Program-made: the position numbers and the translations under genes | The notes under the pieces: generated by a model | What the model saw: only the letters and a program-made list of their open reading frames with translations | Database searches by the model: none | What the model was told of the DNA's origin: nothing | Shown here: piece after piece, positions 1 through 12,600 of the stretch | Layout of the letters: each line of letters begins with the position of its first letter | Numbering within the stretch: the stretch's first letter is position 1 | Assembly: GCA_949987565.1 (NCBI GenBank) | Contig: OX465102.1 | Location: 15,190,925-15,254,924 of the forward strand | Direction of reading: 5' to 3' | Source of the DNA: Luidia sarsii | Taxonomy: Eukaryota > Echinodermata > Asteroidea > Paxillosida > Luidiidae | Length of the DNA: 64,000 bases

Positions 1-2823
1 GATAAAAGTTATTTTGTTTTCCACAGGTTTTTTTGTTTTCATGATGTGGTTGACTGATCGAGCCAAAAAAATTCGCAGCTGTGTTGAGTTCGACAAAGTT
101 TTGAAGCGATGCTTTTGACTTGGTGTACCCTGCCTCTAACGTTATGGCTTCAGATTTATTGCCCACCTGCCTGTGATTACCAAAGATATCGACTGCATTA
201 TAGAGTCGACAGTTTTGCCCATTGCTTATATCCATGCTTATAGCTGCTGCAGCAATTGCCAACTTGTCGTCTAGTCCTCAGATAGAGTCCGAGCCCGAGT
301 CTATAGAGTCACATCACTCAAGCCCAAGTCCGGTCCCATGTCATCCTGCCAGAATCCGAATCACCAAGGTCGGGAACCGTTGCAAGCAAAACAAAAAAGC
401 GATCAAACCTCAGTACCCAGTATAATTAATAATTAGTGTGTGAAAGCTGCTCACCGGTAATTGCAGTCTTATGGTGCACTCTAAACAAAATTATTTTACA
501 GGATTTTGTTTCCATCGAGTTATAAGTCACACAAGTGAAGGTCTGACGAGTCATTGGCAATTTCATGGGAAATAAGACTTTAAGTTACACTCATTGTCTG
601 CCAAACGACTATGCAGTCGAGGGAATGAGTGAAAGAATGAATGAATGCATACTAACGAAGCGATATACTTAATATACAAATTCCGGAAATGTATGTTTTG
701 ATTTGTTTCATCCCCTCCCCACAACTTTCAGTCAGCCTGTGCTTGGAAAAGAACTGTCTGAGGAAAGGACTCAATTTCACAGAGTGCTTCACATTTTGAT
801 TTATAGCCGAAAATAATTCTGACTTCGGTTGGACAATAATTATATACATAATGAGGGGCAGTGCTCCGAATGACGAACCACGCCCCCCCCCCTGAAACCG
901 TGAAATATTCTGGATGTAAGTTGTAAGTGATTTAGCGAGCCAGAACAAAACTCTGATGGTTTGACTCATAACACCACTTTATTCACTTTTCCTTGGACAG
1001 ATAGAGTGAGACCCTCAATAATTTTCCACATCGGTTTATGGGGCTGCCATTTCTCTATGAGTAATTCCTGAATCGTCAAAACAAGCCAAACAAATCACCA
1101 TCTTACAATGCATCAGAGCCTAACCCCAAAAATAGCCCCGGGAAAAAGGAAAACAAAAATGATAAAGAATACCACACACTTATATGTTCGCATCAAGCCA
1201 GAGAAAAATATAGCATTTTCCCACCAAATTATCTGTCAACAAACATTTTTATAGGCTAAATTTACAACAAGCTATCATTAATAAATTGTCATACCATTTC
1301 AATTCTAGTGTTTCCACAGTAATAAATAGCATCTAGATTGACATTCTACAGCAAAAATAAAAAATATTTCACCACTACTTTTTTGTACAAAGAATCTTTG
1401 TATTAGTTTTTTCATAGACCCGTACATTTAAAAAATACATGTAGTTGCATGTGTGAACTGCTGGACATCGCTATCCGGACAACTTGCCTCAAATGACTGA
1501 CCTTTTTTTTTTTAGTCTCAATTTTACTCAATGAAATAAAGGGGACAACCCAGAACGAAGAACAGCATCAGAAAAGTAACACTCACTTGTTCTTATATTG
1601 ATCATTATTGGTTACTCTGTTTCCATGAAAGCAGTCTTTTTTTTTGGGTCATTCATGTTTGGTTAAGTTCATGCTGGGATCAAAATGTCAGACACTTTCA
1701 TTTTGTATCTTTTATTTTAAATTTGCCTTGATTGAAATAGCCCTTACAAACAGAATCATGGAACCTTGAAGGTCAGAGTATTGTCCGTGTCCATCTCATT
1801 TTGATAAACTATTTACAATAGGGCCTACGTGCTTTTTTAACTAGCTACAATGGCGGAAGTGGGGAAATGGGCATCCTAACTCACACACATGAATTCGAAC
1901 TGACCCAAGGAATGTGCAGGATTTCACTACATGTCCCCCTTCTATATTTGGGAGAGTGGAAAGTTTCTCTCAAATGAAAAAAACCTTCCAAATTCCTGGA
2001 TCTCAATGCACAATAAAAGCACGGCTTGAGAGTTCAGGAGATGCAACAAGTATATGGCCAACTGCTTAATGATATGAATGATCAAATTTATCAAAACCTC
2101 AAGTTTCAATCCTATAGCTGGACATGTCTTTGAGTAAGGAATCGAATGTCTGGCCCTCTAAATTTCTCAGATTTTAAACAATTTTATTTTTGTCACTAAA
2201 TTTTACCCCAACCAAGGCGAAACAACTGTATCTCTCTGCATGAGTTGTTTATTGAGCTGGACCATTTAATTTGCCAGATAAAAAACTCCTATACCTGTCA
2301 GGTATTTTGTATCGACTATCAAAAGGTATCCTTCCCATCTAGTCACTTGCTTTAAAATATTTCAAACCAATATTTTTTCTTTATATAATTATAACATCCA
2401 ATGTGTAACATCACATCCAATAAAATGGTGTCTACAAGTCTGGTGATTACAAATCTTCAAAAACCAAGATTTCAAAATATCTCATCGGCTTTAAAAACAA
2501 TACTGTTATAGCTTTCGTATACCAGTATGTACATTTTGTGCTATAAAAATAAACACATCATTTCTAGAGACTGGAACCAAGTAACGCTGAGTAAATGAAG
2601 CATACATTTTTTGTTTGCAGTGATCAAAGTTGGTGCAAGCCAAAACTAATTATATACAATGTGCGGTAGCACGGCAGTTATGTTACACAGCCTTCTTCTT
2701 TTTTAACGATCTACTACATAATTCACAGTGCACATTGACTACTGTAAGTTGTGATAGCGCTTCTGTTCGGGGGAAAAAAATGATCACCTTAGAATAGCAC
2801 TTTACCAGTTGGGAAAAGTGTGT
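1..2823. other. Non-coding stretch, no gene recognised
   Basis: AT-rich sequence with only short, low-quality open frames on both strands and no protein domain I recognise. It lies downstream of the minus-strand CRAL-TRIO gene, so part of it could be that gene's 3' UTR or intergenic DNA. I see no signal that decides between these. Confidence 0.5.
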
Positions 2824-3201
2824 TAAGCCCCTACACAACATTGGTCGAGGTTAAAGAATAGCATCCATACGTTATCTGATCCAACATATGCATGAAGTAG
2901 CACACCTGTGAAAGTTTCAGCTCAATCCGCCAACCGAGTCTCGAGAAAATCTTGAAAACCGCTTCATTTGTTTCGCGGAAATGTAGCATTCAACGCTGTA
3001 CTGTTCCGAAAAATAGTTTAGATCTCGGTGAGATGTAAACAATTTCTTTTACTCATTTCTCCCAAAATACAACATTTTAGGCAGAAATATTTCAGTGAGA
3101 GGTTTGTACTACATATAACCATCTTCAATCTGTAAAAGTTTCATGTAAATCTGTGAACATTTCTGTTTTTCGATCTTACCAATGTTGTGTAGGGGCTTTA
3201 A
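2824..3201. repeat. MITE-A copy 1 (about 380 bp, short TIR)
   Basis: The element starts AAGCCCCTACACAACATTGG and ends with the reverse complement (CCAATGTTGTGTAGGGGCTT). The interior is shared with 49611-49984 (inverted) and 57536-57920 (same orientation). No coding capacity. The size and terminal inverted repeats fit a non-autonomous DNA transposon. I could not recognise a clear target-site duplication. Confidence 0.8.
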
Positions 3202-3595
3202 GCTTTCATAGCAATGACTATACACATGTAGGGTACTTCGTCAGTTGCAATGAGGGTCACAATCCAAGTACAAGCTTTATACAGATTAAAAGTGGCTGGC
3301 CATAATCAGGGGCCAGTTTCACAAAAGCTCAGGGTTCATATTGGATCACCTTGCCCACCCAAAACTTCACTTTGGTTTCATGCTAAGAATAGAAGATCAT
3401 CAGAGTGGAATTCAAGTCAAAAGCAACTGACATCACATCGAGGGAAAACCACGGTCCCGGATCGATTGTCCACTTCATTGCATCCGATGGAGGTGGCTGT
3501 TAATTGCTACAAGAGCTTCTTCCCTACTCACTACAGCATTGTGCAAAAATGTTGCAAACTGCTTCCTGACTAAACTGACCAAAAAGCAAATATCA

Positions 3596-3716
3596 AACGT
3601 TAGGAGGGCTTGACGTTTCGATCCCAGCAGGCCCTTTCTCAATCAAGGGCAGAATTCTGCCTTTGATAAAGGTCCTGCTTGGATTGAAACATCAGGCCAT
3701 CCTAATTGCCTGATCG
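3596..3716. mobile_element. PLE-2 tail fragment, head-to-head palindrome
   Basis: Two diverged copies of the PLE-2 3' motif face each other. One reads GACGTTTCGATCCCAGCAGG and the other is its partner GGTCCTGCTTGGATTGAAAC. The same words end the PLE-2 fragment at 9160-9690. No protein-coding part is left. Confidence 0.65.
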
Positions 3717-5010
3717 TCCTACTGTAACTGGTTAGTCTTTAAGTCCTATAGGCCCTACATTATATTCATCAGTTAGAATAACACGGCTAATTTATATCTT
3801 CAATATAAATAAGTATGGACATGGTGATTCATCGGTGCTCCAAGGCTAGATTTGTATTTGCAGCATGTGGCTGTGGCTGTTGCTACTGCGCACTTCTATG
3901 TGGAACCCTAAGCTCCAGTGCAAACGTACAGCCATAGCCAAAGCTGTAGCCATTGACGCATGTCGGCCATTAAAAGTGTGGCACCCTGTCTCCTGCTCCT
4001 CCTTCCTGGTGGTCCCACTGATGAGCATCAGACTAGGGGCCCTTCCAAAACCCACCACTGTAATGGGCATCCCGAGGGATGTACTGAGTACCGGTACTGA
4101 CTACTGACTGTGGCGAGACTAGAATGACATGCACGTTCTGTAGACTCTGCCCACCACCACGCCTCACTGAGCACAGTAGGGTTTGGCTTCACAGAAGTCT
4201 ACAGAATGTGCCCCCCTTCCTGCTCCAATGCATCGTGCCAAGTGCAGTACTCCTGGAACACTCATCCAACAAAACAGAACAAAAATCACTCTTGGAATCA
4301 CATCTGCCGATGCCTCAGTGAAAACATAAGTCTGTGTTCTCCTGGAGACTTAATTGTCTCATGACTACAACAGCATCACCATAAATAACTGACACAGAGA
4401 TAAGAATTGGAGGTTTCGAATTTAGTCAGCGAAAGTGCAGAGATGTCAATTAACTTGTACGATTTAGGCTAATATCTACGTTTTATTCAGTCGTTGTTTT
4501 ACGATTGTACAATCCAGGCTAAGATTTTTTTTTCCAATTTCAGACGCCAGGGAACAAAAACATAATTATAAAAATACCCAACAACGTGATTGAATGTGAG
4601 CTGGCTCAGTATCAGAAGCTGCCTCTTATTACATGCTATAGAAATGTGTCGCTGGTATTTGGCAAATTGATGTGCATATACAATGCGCGTGTTGCATCGG
4701 AAAACCAGCAACCCACCCAAATCTTAACTACAACTGTATGTTAAATGGGTGATTCATCAGTATCATTTGACAGGATTACACTTTTTCATTTTGAGAAGTT
4801 GTCATCTCTGCCATACTACCAACGGCACACAATATATATATATATATACATGTACCTCCCACTGAAGGTCAAAGGTTCACATACTGACACCGGGGGCTGG
4901 ATATCCTTACATGTGCTTCGATCTGCAGTCCCAGCGGAAAGCGACGTGACATTTTGTTTAAAGTGTGGATAAGAGGATAAGAGTCTGCAGATGGACTGAA
5001 GATGCTCCTG
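3717..5010. other. Non-coding stretch with a short (AT)n run
   Basis: No gene recognised. The open frames on the two strands around 3846-4107 overlap each other and match no family I know. A short (AT)n microsatellite lies near 4831-4849. Confidence 0.45.
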
Positions 5011-5478
5011 GGCCCTTTTCCAATACCCGGCTTAGGCTCAGGCTCAGGCTTTGTCTTCCTTTCTTTCGTCTGAAGCACAAGGCAATTCAAGGCATGGAAA
5101 CGGGAGGAGTCTGACTTTATTTTTGAATGTTAGAATGAGTTTTGAAAAAGAATCCGAGGCTTCAACTGCAACAAAGAACTCCAACCTGTGTTTTCAGCTT
5201 TTGGATATTCAGATAGAGACGAAGCCAGAGACGAAGTCGAGACGAAGCCAGAGACGAAGCCAGAGGCGAAGCCAGAGGCGAAGCCAGATCGAGACAAAGC
5301 CAGATCGAGACGAAGCCAGATCGAGACAAAGCCAGATCGAGACGAAGCCAGATCGAGACGAAGCCAGATCGAGATGAAGCCAGAGACGAAGCCAGAGACG
5401 AAGCCAGAGACGAAGCCAGAGACGAAGCCAGAGATGAAGCCAGAGACAAAGCCCAAGCCGGGTTTTGGAAAAGGGCCC
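5011..5478. repeat. MITE-D copy 1 with internal 12-bp tandem expansion
   Basis: The left end reads GGCCCTTTTCCAATACCCGG and the right end GGGTTTTGGAAAAGGGCC, an inverted pair with GGCTTAGGCTC-type subterminal words. Between about 5215 and 5450 the subterminal word GAGACGAAGCCA (with variants GATCGAGACGAAGCCA and GAGGCGAAGCCA) is expanded into a long array. Related copies lie at 10108-10345 and 56214-56452. The right end is only about 27 bp downstream of the CRAL-TRIO stop codon, so on the minus strand the array falls in that gene's 3' UTR. The long frames across it (for example 5051-5377) are repeat artefacts. Confidence 0.8.
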
Positions 5479-5504
5479 TGGCTCGGCCACGACCAGGCCC
5501 AGGC

Positions 5505-5616
5505 CTAACTGAGCTCCTCAAAGAGATTATCCGGCAGGGCGTCGGGACAGAGGTAGTTGGCGAGCGTCATCTCGTCGTTAATGAACACAACCTTTTGGGC
5601 CGTGAAATCGCTCAAC
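5505..5616 (-). CDS. CRAL-TRIO gene exon 6 (stop codon)
   Basis: Residues 195-231, codes MLSDFTAQKVVFINDEM through PDNLFEELS and stops at TAG (5505-5507). The acceptor is TTTATAG|G, phase 2. The C-terminal part matches the end of the CRAL-TRIO fold, where the domain runs out just before the stop. Confidence 0.85.
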
Positions 5617-6660
5617 CTATAAAGGGTCAGACAGACAAAACAAAAAATGGGCAAGAAAGTTGACGAGTTGTGATGTCAGGCCATGATCGCTACGGATCTC
5701 TCAAGGTCATGAGATGTCGGACTCGTTCAGATCAGAGGTCAAAATCATCTCTGGATGAGGACATTAAAACCGACAAGATATTTTGACATCTTGAGATGAT
5801 ACGATGATGACATCCTGAAATCAAGATCCCCATTCCTGAGGAAATAGGTCTCATCAGGCCTATTGGTTAAGACGTCTGCACTAGAAAGTGAGAGTCGCGG
5901 CGGGTTCGAATCCCGCCCGAGCTCCTGAAATTTTGTCATCAGGCATTGGGCAAAGCACTGAGCATTCATGACGTGTTTAATTATTACATTGGGCAGGGCA
6001 AAAACCTCACTGAATGACCAATTGGCCTAGTTTGGAACGTTGTCACCTCATCCCAAGGTTAGAAAGAAATCTATTAATGTATAAATAAGACTTAGGGCTT
6101 TGCATGGTGGGTGAATCATAGGAAGGTTTGCAGGTGACACCATGTATAAGGTCTCTTAAAGAAGAGGTTTGGTTCCACTCGGGTTTTTCCAGAACCACAT
6201 AGACCTCTTTTTTAAGGGACCTTATACAGGGCCGTCACCGCAAACCTTCCTATATCTATTAATGTACGCTGAAATTGGGGCAGAACGTTGTACGTGGGAG
6301 GGAAGCTGGATGCGGGGAGGAAATTCCATAGCAAGCTTGGTAGTACTTTTAAAAAATATATAAAATTTGGTATAGCCTTATGTGGACAACCACAGTGTAC
6401 AGATTCTGAAAGGAACTCACATAGGGCGGATGACTGTCCAGCAGCCCTGAAAGACCACGGGCGCATTGACGATGAGACAGACGCCCAGCCGCTCCGGGTA
6501 GCGAGTGGACAGGAGCCAGATGAGCGTCTTGACGAACTCGTAGTCCATGCTGGCCAGGCTGAACTTGCGCATGTCAAACAGCACGCACACGTTGTCGATG
6601 ACGTCCTCGTTGCACTTCTTGCAGGCTGCTTCCTGGAGTGAGGGGAGGGAGGGCCGAGGA

Positions 6661-6697
<37 letters not shown>

Positions 6698-9600
6698 AGG
6701 GTGATCAAGTGGGGGCAGAAATTTGGGTAGTGCTTTCAGTGCGTGTCGGCAGCACATATACAGTGGCTCAAACACTATGAACATCTAAACGGTGAAAATG
6801 GGGTGAAAATGCCATTTAGCCGTGAAAAGAAAATTCACCGTGTTTTCACCCCTATTTCATGGCTCACAGTTAGCCAAGTCATTTTCACAGGTGTTTTCAC
6901 CAGTGGTCTCCAAGGCGACATTCCTGGTGGCAAATGGCTAGAGGCAATTTAGAAGTATCTGGGAGTGACAGTTACAAGGATACCATACAGTACCTTTATG
7001 GGGGCTGATGGTCCCTACTGGTAATTGAATTAGCCATCCCCCAAGGCTGGAGCTTACCAACCTAGATATTCATGGTTTTTTCACGGTCTCTTTAGTGACC
7101 TGAAGATGTCCTTATCAGGTCAGAGCAGCAATTTTTTTCAAGGTGAATTCACTGTAAAATGCACCGTGAAATCACAGTGACTTTTTAGTTTCACGGCGTA
7201 ATGACATTTTCATCACTTTTTCACGGTTTATATGTTCATAGTGAAAGAACAAAAAAATAGGCAGTACTTCAGTTGCCTGCACATGTTGTGCAACAAAGGA
7301 GAGATTAAAAGTAGAAGCAATTATGGGGGCATATTCAAGAGACTGGGTCTTGTATAGAAATGCCCTTAACCAAACACTGGAGTTTCGATGCCAGGAGAAA
7401 TGGCAGCAAAATGTTTTGAGGGGACTTATGTCTGCTCTTGGTAAGTGTATGCTCGAGCAATGTGAACCGATCAACACAATTAATGCACTGGTCGAAGGAT
7501 AACACATGTGGCGCGACAGCCAATGTGTGTTGCGTACTATTATAGTGTGAATGTATACAGCCTGATTGACCCGTGTCAAAATTTCGAAGTTTTGACGCAT
7601 GTAAAAAGTACCGTAGTGAAAAAAGGGCCCCCTGTGAGGGAAAAGCAAATAACAAGCACACAGTTAATTGCCAAGGCTTCTAAAGTGTGAGATCCAGAGC
7701 CTTTTTGTGTTAGTATCCATGCATCGGCTCATTGTTCGTTTGAAAACATTGTTTGTTTGTTTGATAGAGACTGTATGACCTTTCTCACCTTGAATGTACT
7801 TCTTCTTTTCTTTCCTTGGCCGAATAAATAAAAAGTAATAAAAATAATAATAAAAAGGTTTGCATGTAACCCAGTTTTTTGCAGCCTCTATGGAGGCTAG
7901 TTTGAAATGTCTCATTCATTCATTCCACCATTCGTTAGTTAGTTTGTACGTTCATCATTCGCTCATTTGAGGACTATACAGATCTAATTAAGCTGCACTT
8001 ATCAAAATGGGGAGGTCCTTGTGTCGCACACTGCATGATGATATGTTCTCATCATGCATGGTGATGAGATAATCTGTTAGCTACACAATTAGGGCTTGTC
8101 TATGGGGGTTCATCAATAGATTACCGGTACTCACCAGTATATACACCATGCACTTGGTCAAGTCTTCCTTGTTTCTCTCTGCTACTTTGTGATGCCGAAC
8201 CCGCAGAATGATCATCGGTCTGATGAGACAAACAGTGAAAGGTGATGAGAATAAGACTATATGAAAGACACCGGGAGTAATTAGCTCAGTAAGGCCTGCC
8301 TCAGCTCACTGATGAGCCCTCTGATGACCAGCTGACAACGTACGTTGCCGTCAACTCGCACAGCGTTGATGAGGCCGGTGTCATCTTGGGGCAAACCTGA
8401 TGGAACACACACACATTATAGCAGTTGTGGTGACATTTGCTTTTTTTTTGTAGCCTGGAATACTCAAGCATTGGGATCATGACTCCATGAGTGGCTGTGA
8501 CAAACATTGATTTTGATCAACCCTGTGATTATGATTCTGGCTATGACTTGTAATAAGTAATAAACTATTTCTTATAATTATTACAGGCTGGTGAGTAAAC
8601 CATTCCTTTTTTTTTGCATTTTTCTACTTTCTCAGATTACCATTTGAGCTAAAACCGCTTCCCAGTATTAATTGTGGCAATCGTTTGTTTTTGTATATAG
8701 GGCCTATAAGTTCTAGGTCACAGATGACCCTCTGATGGATATAGTGGGACCTGATAAATTCCTGTCCTGAACACATGACTCCCCTTCGGTGCCTTGCTCT
8801 AAAAAGGCACATAAATTAGGCGCTACAAGATCATAAGTTGTATACAGTAATTATGGGGCAGCAACTGAGATGAGTAATTCAGGGGCCTCGTTCCAAATTG
8901 TATTCAGGCTCCGTAGCAATTAATTGTCTCTATTTCTTTCATACAAGCTTCAACTTCATCCCGCCAATATAGCTGTGCATTTAAATCTTTGGCTGAAGCC
9001 TAAGCCAGGTTTCCCGAGCTGAAAAGAAAGGGCAGTGTGCCTCGGGTTGCATCACACTAAACCAATCCAAGATGGCTCCGCCAAGCTGATTATCATAAAG
9101 TGTGGACCCACAACTTTTCTTAATAAGGGGTCTTTTGAGTCTACAAAAAACCTGATCATTCGATATCAGACATGAGTGTACTGGGCATAGAATCACTTGG
9201 TCACCGTAGTAATGCTGTCCGTCTTAGCCGTGAGAAAATGTGGATGAAGCGTCTTCGGACTATTCAACCACATGGTCTCAACATCCAGGAGGGTAATGAC
9301 TAACACCATGCAGCTTTCTGATAATCCTTCTTTTGTGTTCAGTCTTTCACACTTCTCTCTTTGATCTTTTCCCCCTATTGTTACTAATCCCTACCCCACT
9401 CCTTGCCCTTCTCTTTGATCTTTCCCCCTCCTCTCACTAATCCCTACCCTACCCCTTGCCCTTCCCTTTGATCTCTCCCTACCAGCTTCACTCTTTGTCC
9501 TCCGTTTCTCATCCGTGTCCTATTCACTCTCCCCCCCTGCCTTCGTGTACATGTATCTGTTTTGTCCTTGTCACTCTGCCTTTGAGAAAGGTCCTGCTAG

Positions 9601-12600
9601 GATCGAAACGTCAGGCCCACTAAATTTTAGATTTACTTTTTGGTAATTTTAGTCAGTAAGCAGTTTGCAACATTTTTGTATATCACCTACAAAAAACCAA
9701 ATAGGCCTATATTGTAGAATAAATGAAGCTATAATAAGACAACCCGGGGGTTCACTCTTCAATTTCGTGTGTAATTTCTGGACCATATCTGGCTTTAAAT
9801 GTGGCCCTGTTTGGCTGTAGAAGTGGAGGGGGTCCATCCCAAAATCCTTGCAGAAATGTGGTTTGGATGGCTACACATTATTTGGTTTTTTTTTCGTCTT
9901 GGGATAATTAGCAAATAATCTAATTGGCAAATGGATTACAAAAAGAGAGATGAAGAGATGAAGGTCCAAACTACAATTTTCAGTATAGCCACAAGAACTG
10001 AGAGACTTTTGGGTGTGGAATAATTGGCTTTGAAAATGAGCATTTTTGTTGCACGTATAGTGTTCATCATCAATTGGGAGCTTGATTTAGTGCCAGTTCT
10101 AGGCCCTTTTCCAAAAGCCGGCTTAGGCTTTGGCTCCGGCTTCGTCTCTGTTATCCAAAAGCTGAAACACAGGTTGGAGATCTTTGTTGAAGTTTTAGCT
10201 TTGGATTCCTTTTCAAAACTTGGTAAAACATTAAAAAATGAGGCCAAATTCTACCTGTTTTCATGCCTTGTATTCGAAATGGATGAAGGAACTAGAGACG
10301 AAGCCGGAGCCCGAGCCTCACTGAGCCGGGCTTTGGAAAAGGGTCTTAGTCTGCACCCTAGGGTGCAGCACACAAAATCCATCCAAGATGGCTCCGCCGA
10401 GCTGATTATCATAAAGTGTGTACCGACAACTTTTTTTTAATAAGGGGTCTTTGGAGGCTAAATAACTAATACATTGTAGAATAAGTGAAGCTTGAGACAA
10501 CCTAGGGGTTCACTCTTCAATTTGGTATGTAATTTGGACCATATCTGGCTTTAAATGTGGCCCTATTTGGCTGTGGAAGTGGAGGGGTCCATCCCAAAAT
10601 CCTTGCAGAAATTCGGTTTGGACGGCTACACATTTTGGGGGTGTTTTTTTCTGGGGGTAATTAGCAAAATATCTAATCGGCTAAGAGCACTAAAATTGAA
10701 AAGAATCTGAGAGATGAAGGTCCAAACTACAGTTTTAAGTATAGCTACAAGAACTGAGAGACTTTTGGGTATGAGATAATTGGCTTTGAAAGTGAGTGTT
10801 TTTGTACAGTGTTCAATGGGAGCTCGATTTAGTGTTCTGCATCCCGCATGCATGCCAAGACGGAGGGCGCCACCAACCTGCCGTGCCTGTCGCGATGACG
10901 GAGCAGCTCCACCTTGCCCGTGCCCAGCTCGGAGGCCACCTCTGGGGAGGAGGCCGGGCTGATGGCCTCGGCACCGTACTCCTTCCGCCACTTGTTGCAC
11001 TTGAGAATGGCGGCAAAGGCGTCGTCCACATTCTTGAAGGCCTTCAGGAAACGGACGATGCTGGGCTCCGTCATGTACTGATGACAGGAGAAGAAAGAAA
11101 AAAACCCAGACATTTACAACCTGTTTTCGTGCAATTATTATAGGGACCCCATTTTGGAAATAAGTTGAAAAACTGCCAAGGGTTATCACTGCATAGTAGT
11201 CTCTAAATATAAAAGAGTACACTCGCACAAAGAGTGACATTTCCTCAGGATATGCCACAACCGCTAAAAAAAGAGTGGAAACTACTGCTTGTAAAAACCG
11301 CTATGAATGGAATGAAACATCACTCTATAATTACAAGCCATAATTGGACAACCCTTTTTCGAGTGGTCCTCCATATGGCTCCTTACTAGATACAGTGGGA
11401 TTTCACTCTGAGCGGTTTTCACATCTTTTACAGTATTTTTTCGCTCTTCTTGAGCGGTTTTGGCTTTTTGGAGCGATTTTCACTCCTTGAAAGAGTGAAT
11501 TATTCACTCTTTCGCATTAGACCTAGAGGTATATTCTGTTGATAACCATCATGACTCAGTCTGTAGAAATTACAAAATAACTAAACCAGTAGGCCTACAT
11601 GATGGAGCCTCATCACCCTTGCTTACTTTGAAATGGTTAGAATGTTGTTCAAATCTAATGTTCTCAATCAGTTTTCATAAACATCATATTTGAGTTCATT
11701 TGAGATCAATAGAGGGGTTGAACAAAAAACGACCTCAAACAGATTTTAAAGTATCTCACCTGTGAAGGGTCTGCATTGAAGATGATCTGTAAACATAAAA
11801 GTAAACAAGTAAAATTTGAAGCAATACGCAAAAATGTTGCAAACTACTAAAATTTGAAATACCAATGCAAAATCTCGTCAGCATTTTTACGAAGTGGCGA
11901 TTCTTTTTTGAATGTAAAAGTTACATCAAACCACACTTGAAATCAGTATGAGTTTAATTATGTTGTTAATTAAACTAACAGATCTCCGTATGGCAAGAGC
12001 ACTTATATTACACTGCCTGGTAAAAGACGTGCGGAAAATAATGCGTATTAGCCAAAAAATACTAGATTTCAAAGGGCAATTTTCAAAATGCATCTATTCT
12101 GCTTCGTGGGTGGATTCGATCGTTAGTTCGTGGAAATGCTGGCGATCTGTAAGACTGAAGGAGCCTATAGGGCCTATAGTAAGCAGGATCAATGCTGCGG
12201 AATTTTACCATTCATAATGTGAACAAATACTGGTAAAACCACTACATTTCATAAATAATGGTAATGATTCTCTGGTACGCGAAATCAGAGGTCTCTAGTT
12301 CACGTCCTGGCCAAGTCTAAGTGTTCTTTGCATTATTTTTTCAAAATACTGCAGCACAGGCTATGCCTACTCTTCAAATTTATAGTTCTCAGTCACTTTC
12401 CCCTTAAGGTGTTTGAATCATAATGATAGAGTCATATTCCCTTCAAAAAAAAATAGTATTACAAAATAATGTATACATGTTTGCAGCGACTCCATGTTTA
12501 AAAAAAAAAAGGATTATAAGTTAAGATTGGCTCAATATAAGTGCTCTATAGTCTACACCATCTCTTCCCTGGCTCTGCATAGAACCACCCTCACCCTCGA

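Noticed and set aside
3846..4107. Overlapping frames on both strands as a small gene
   Set aside because: No family match, no splice context, and mutual overlap. Likely chance.
5051..5521. Overlapping frames rich in ETKPE / LASS repeats on both strands
   Set aside because: They are translations of the 12-bp tandem array in MITE-D, open in several frames at once.
6648..6706. Interstitial telomere repeat
   Set aside because: The unit is GAGGGT and not TTAGGG, and it sits as the pyrimidine tract of an intron end.
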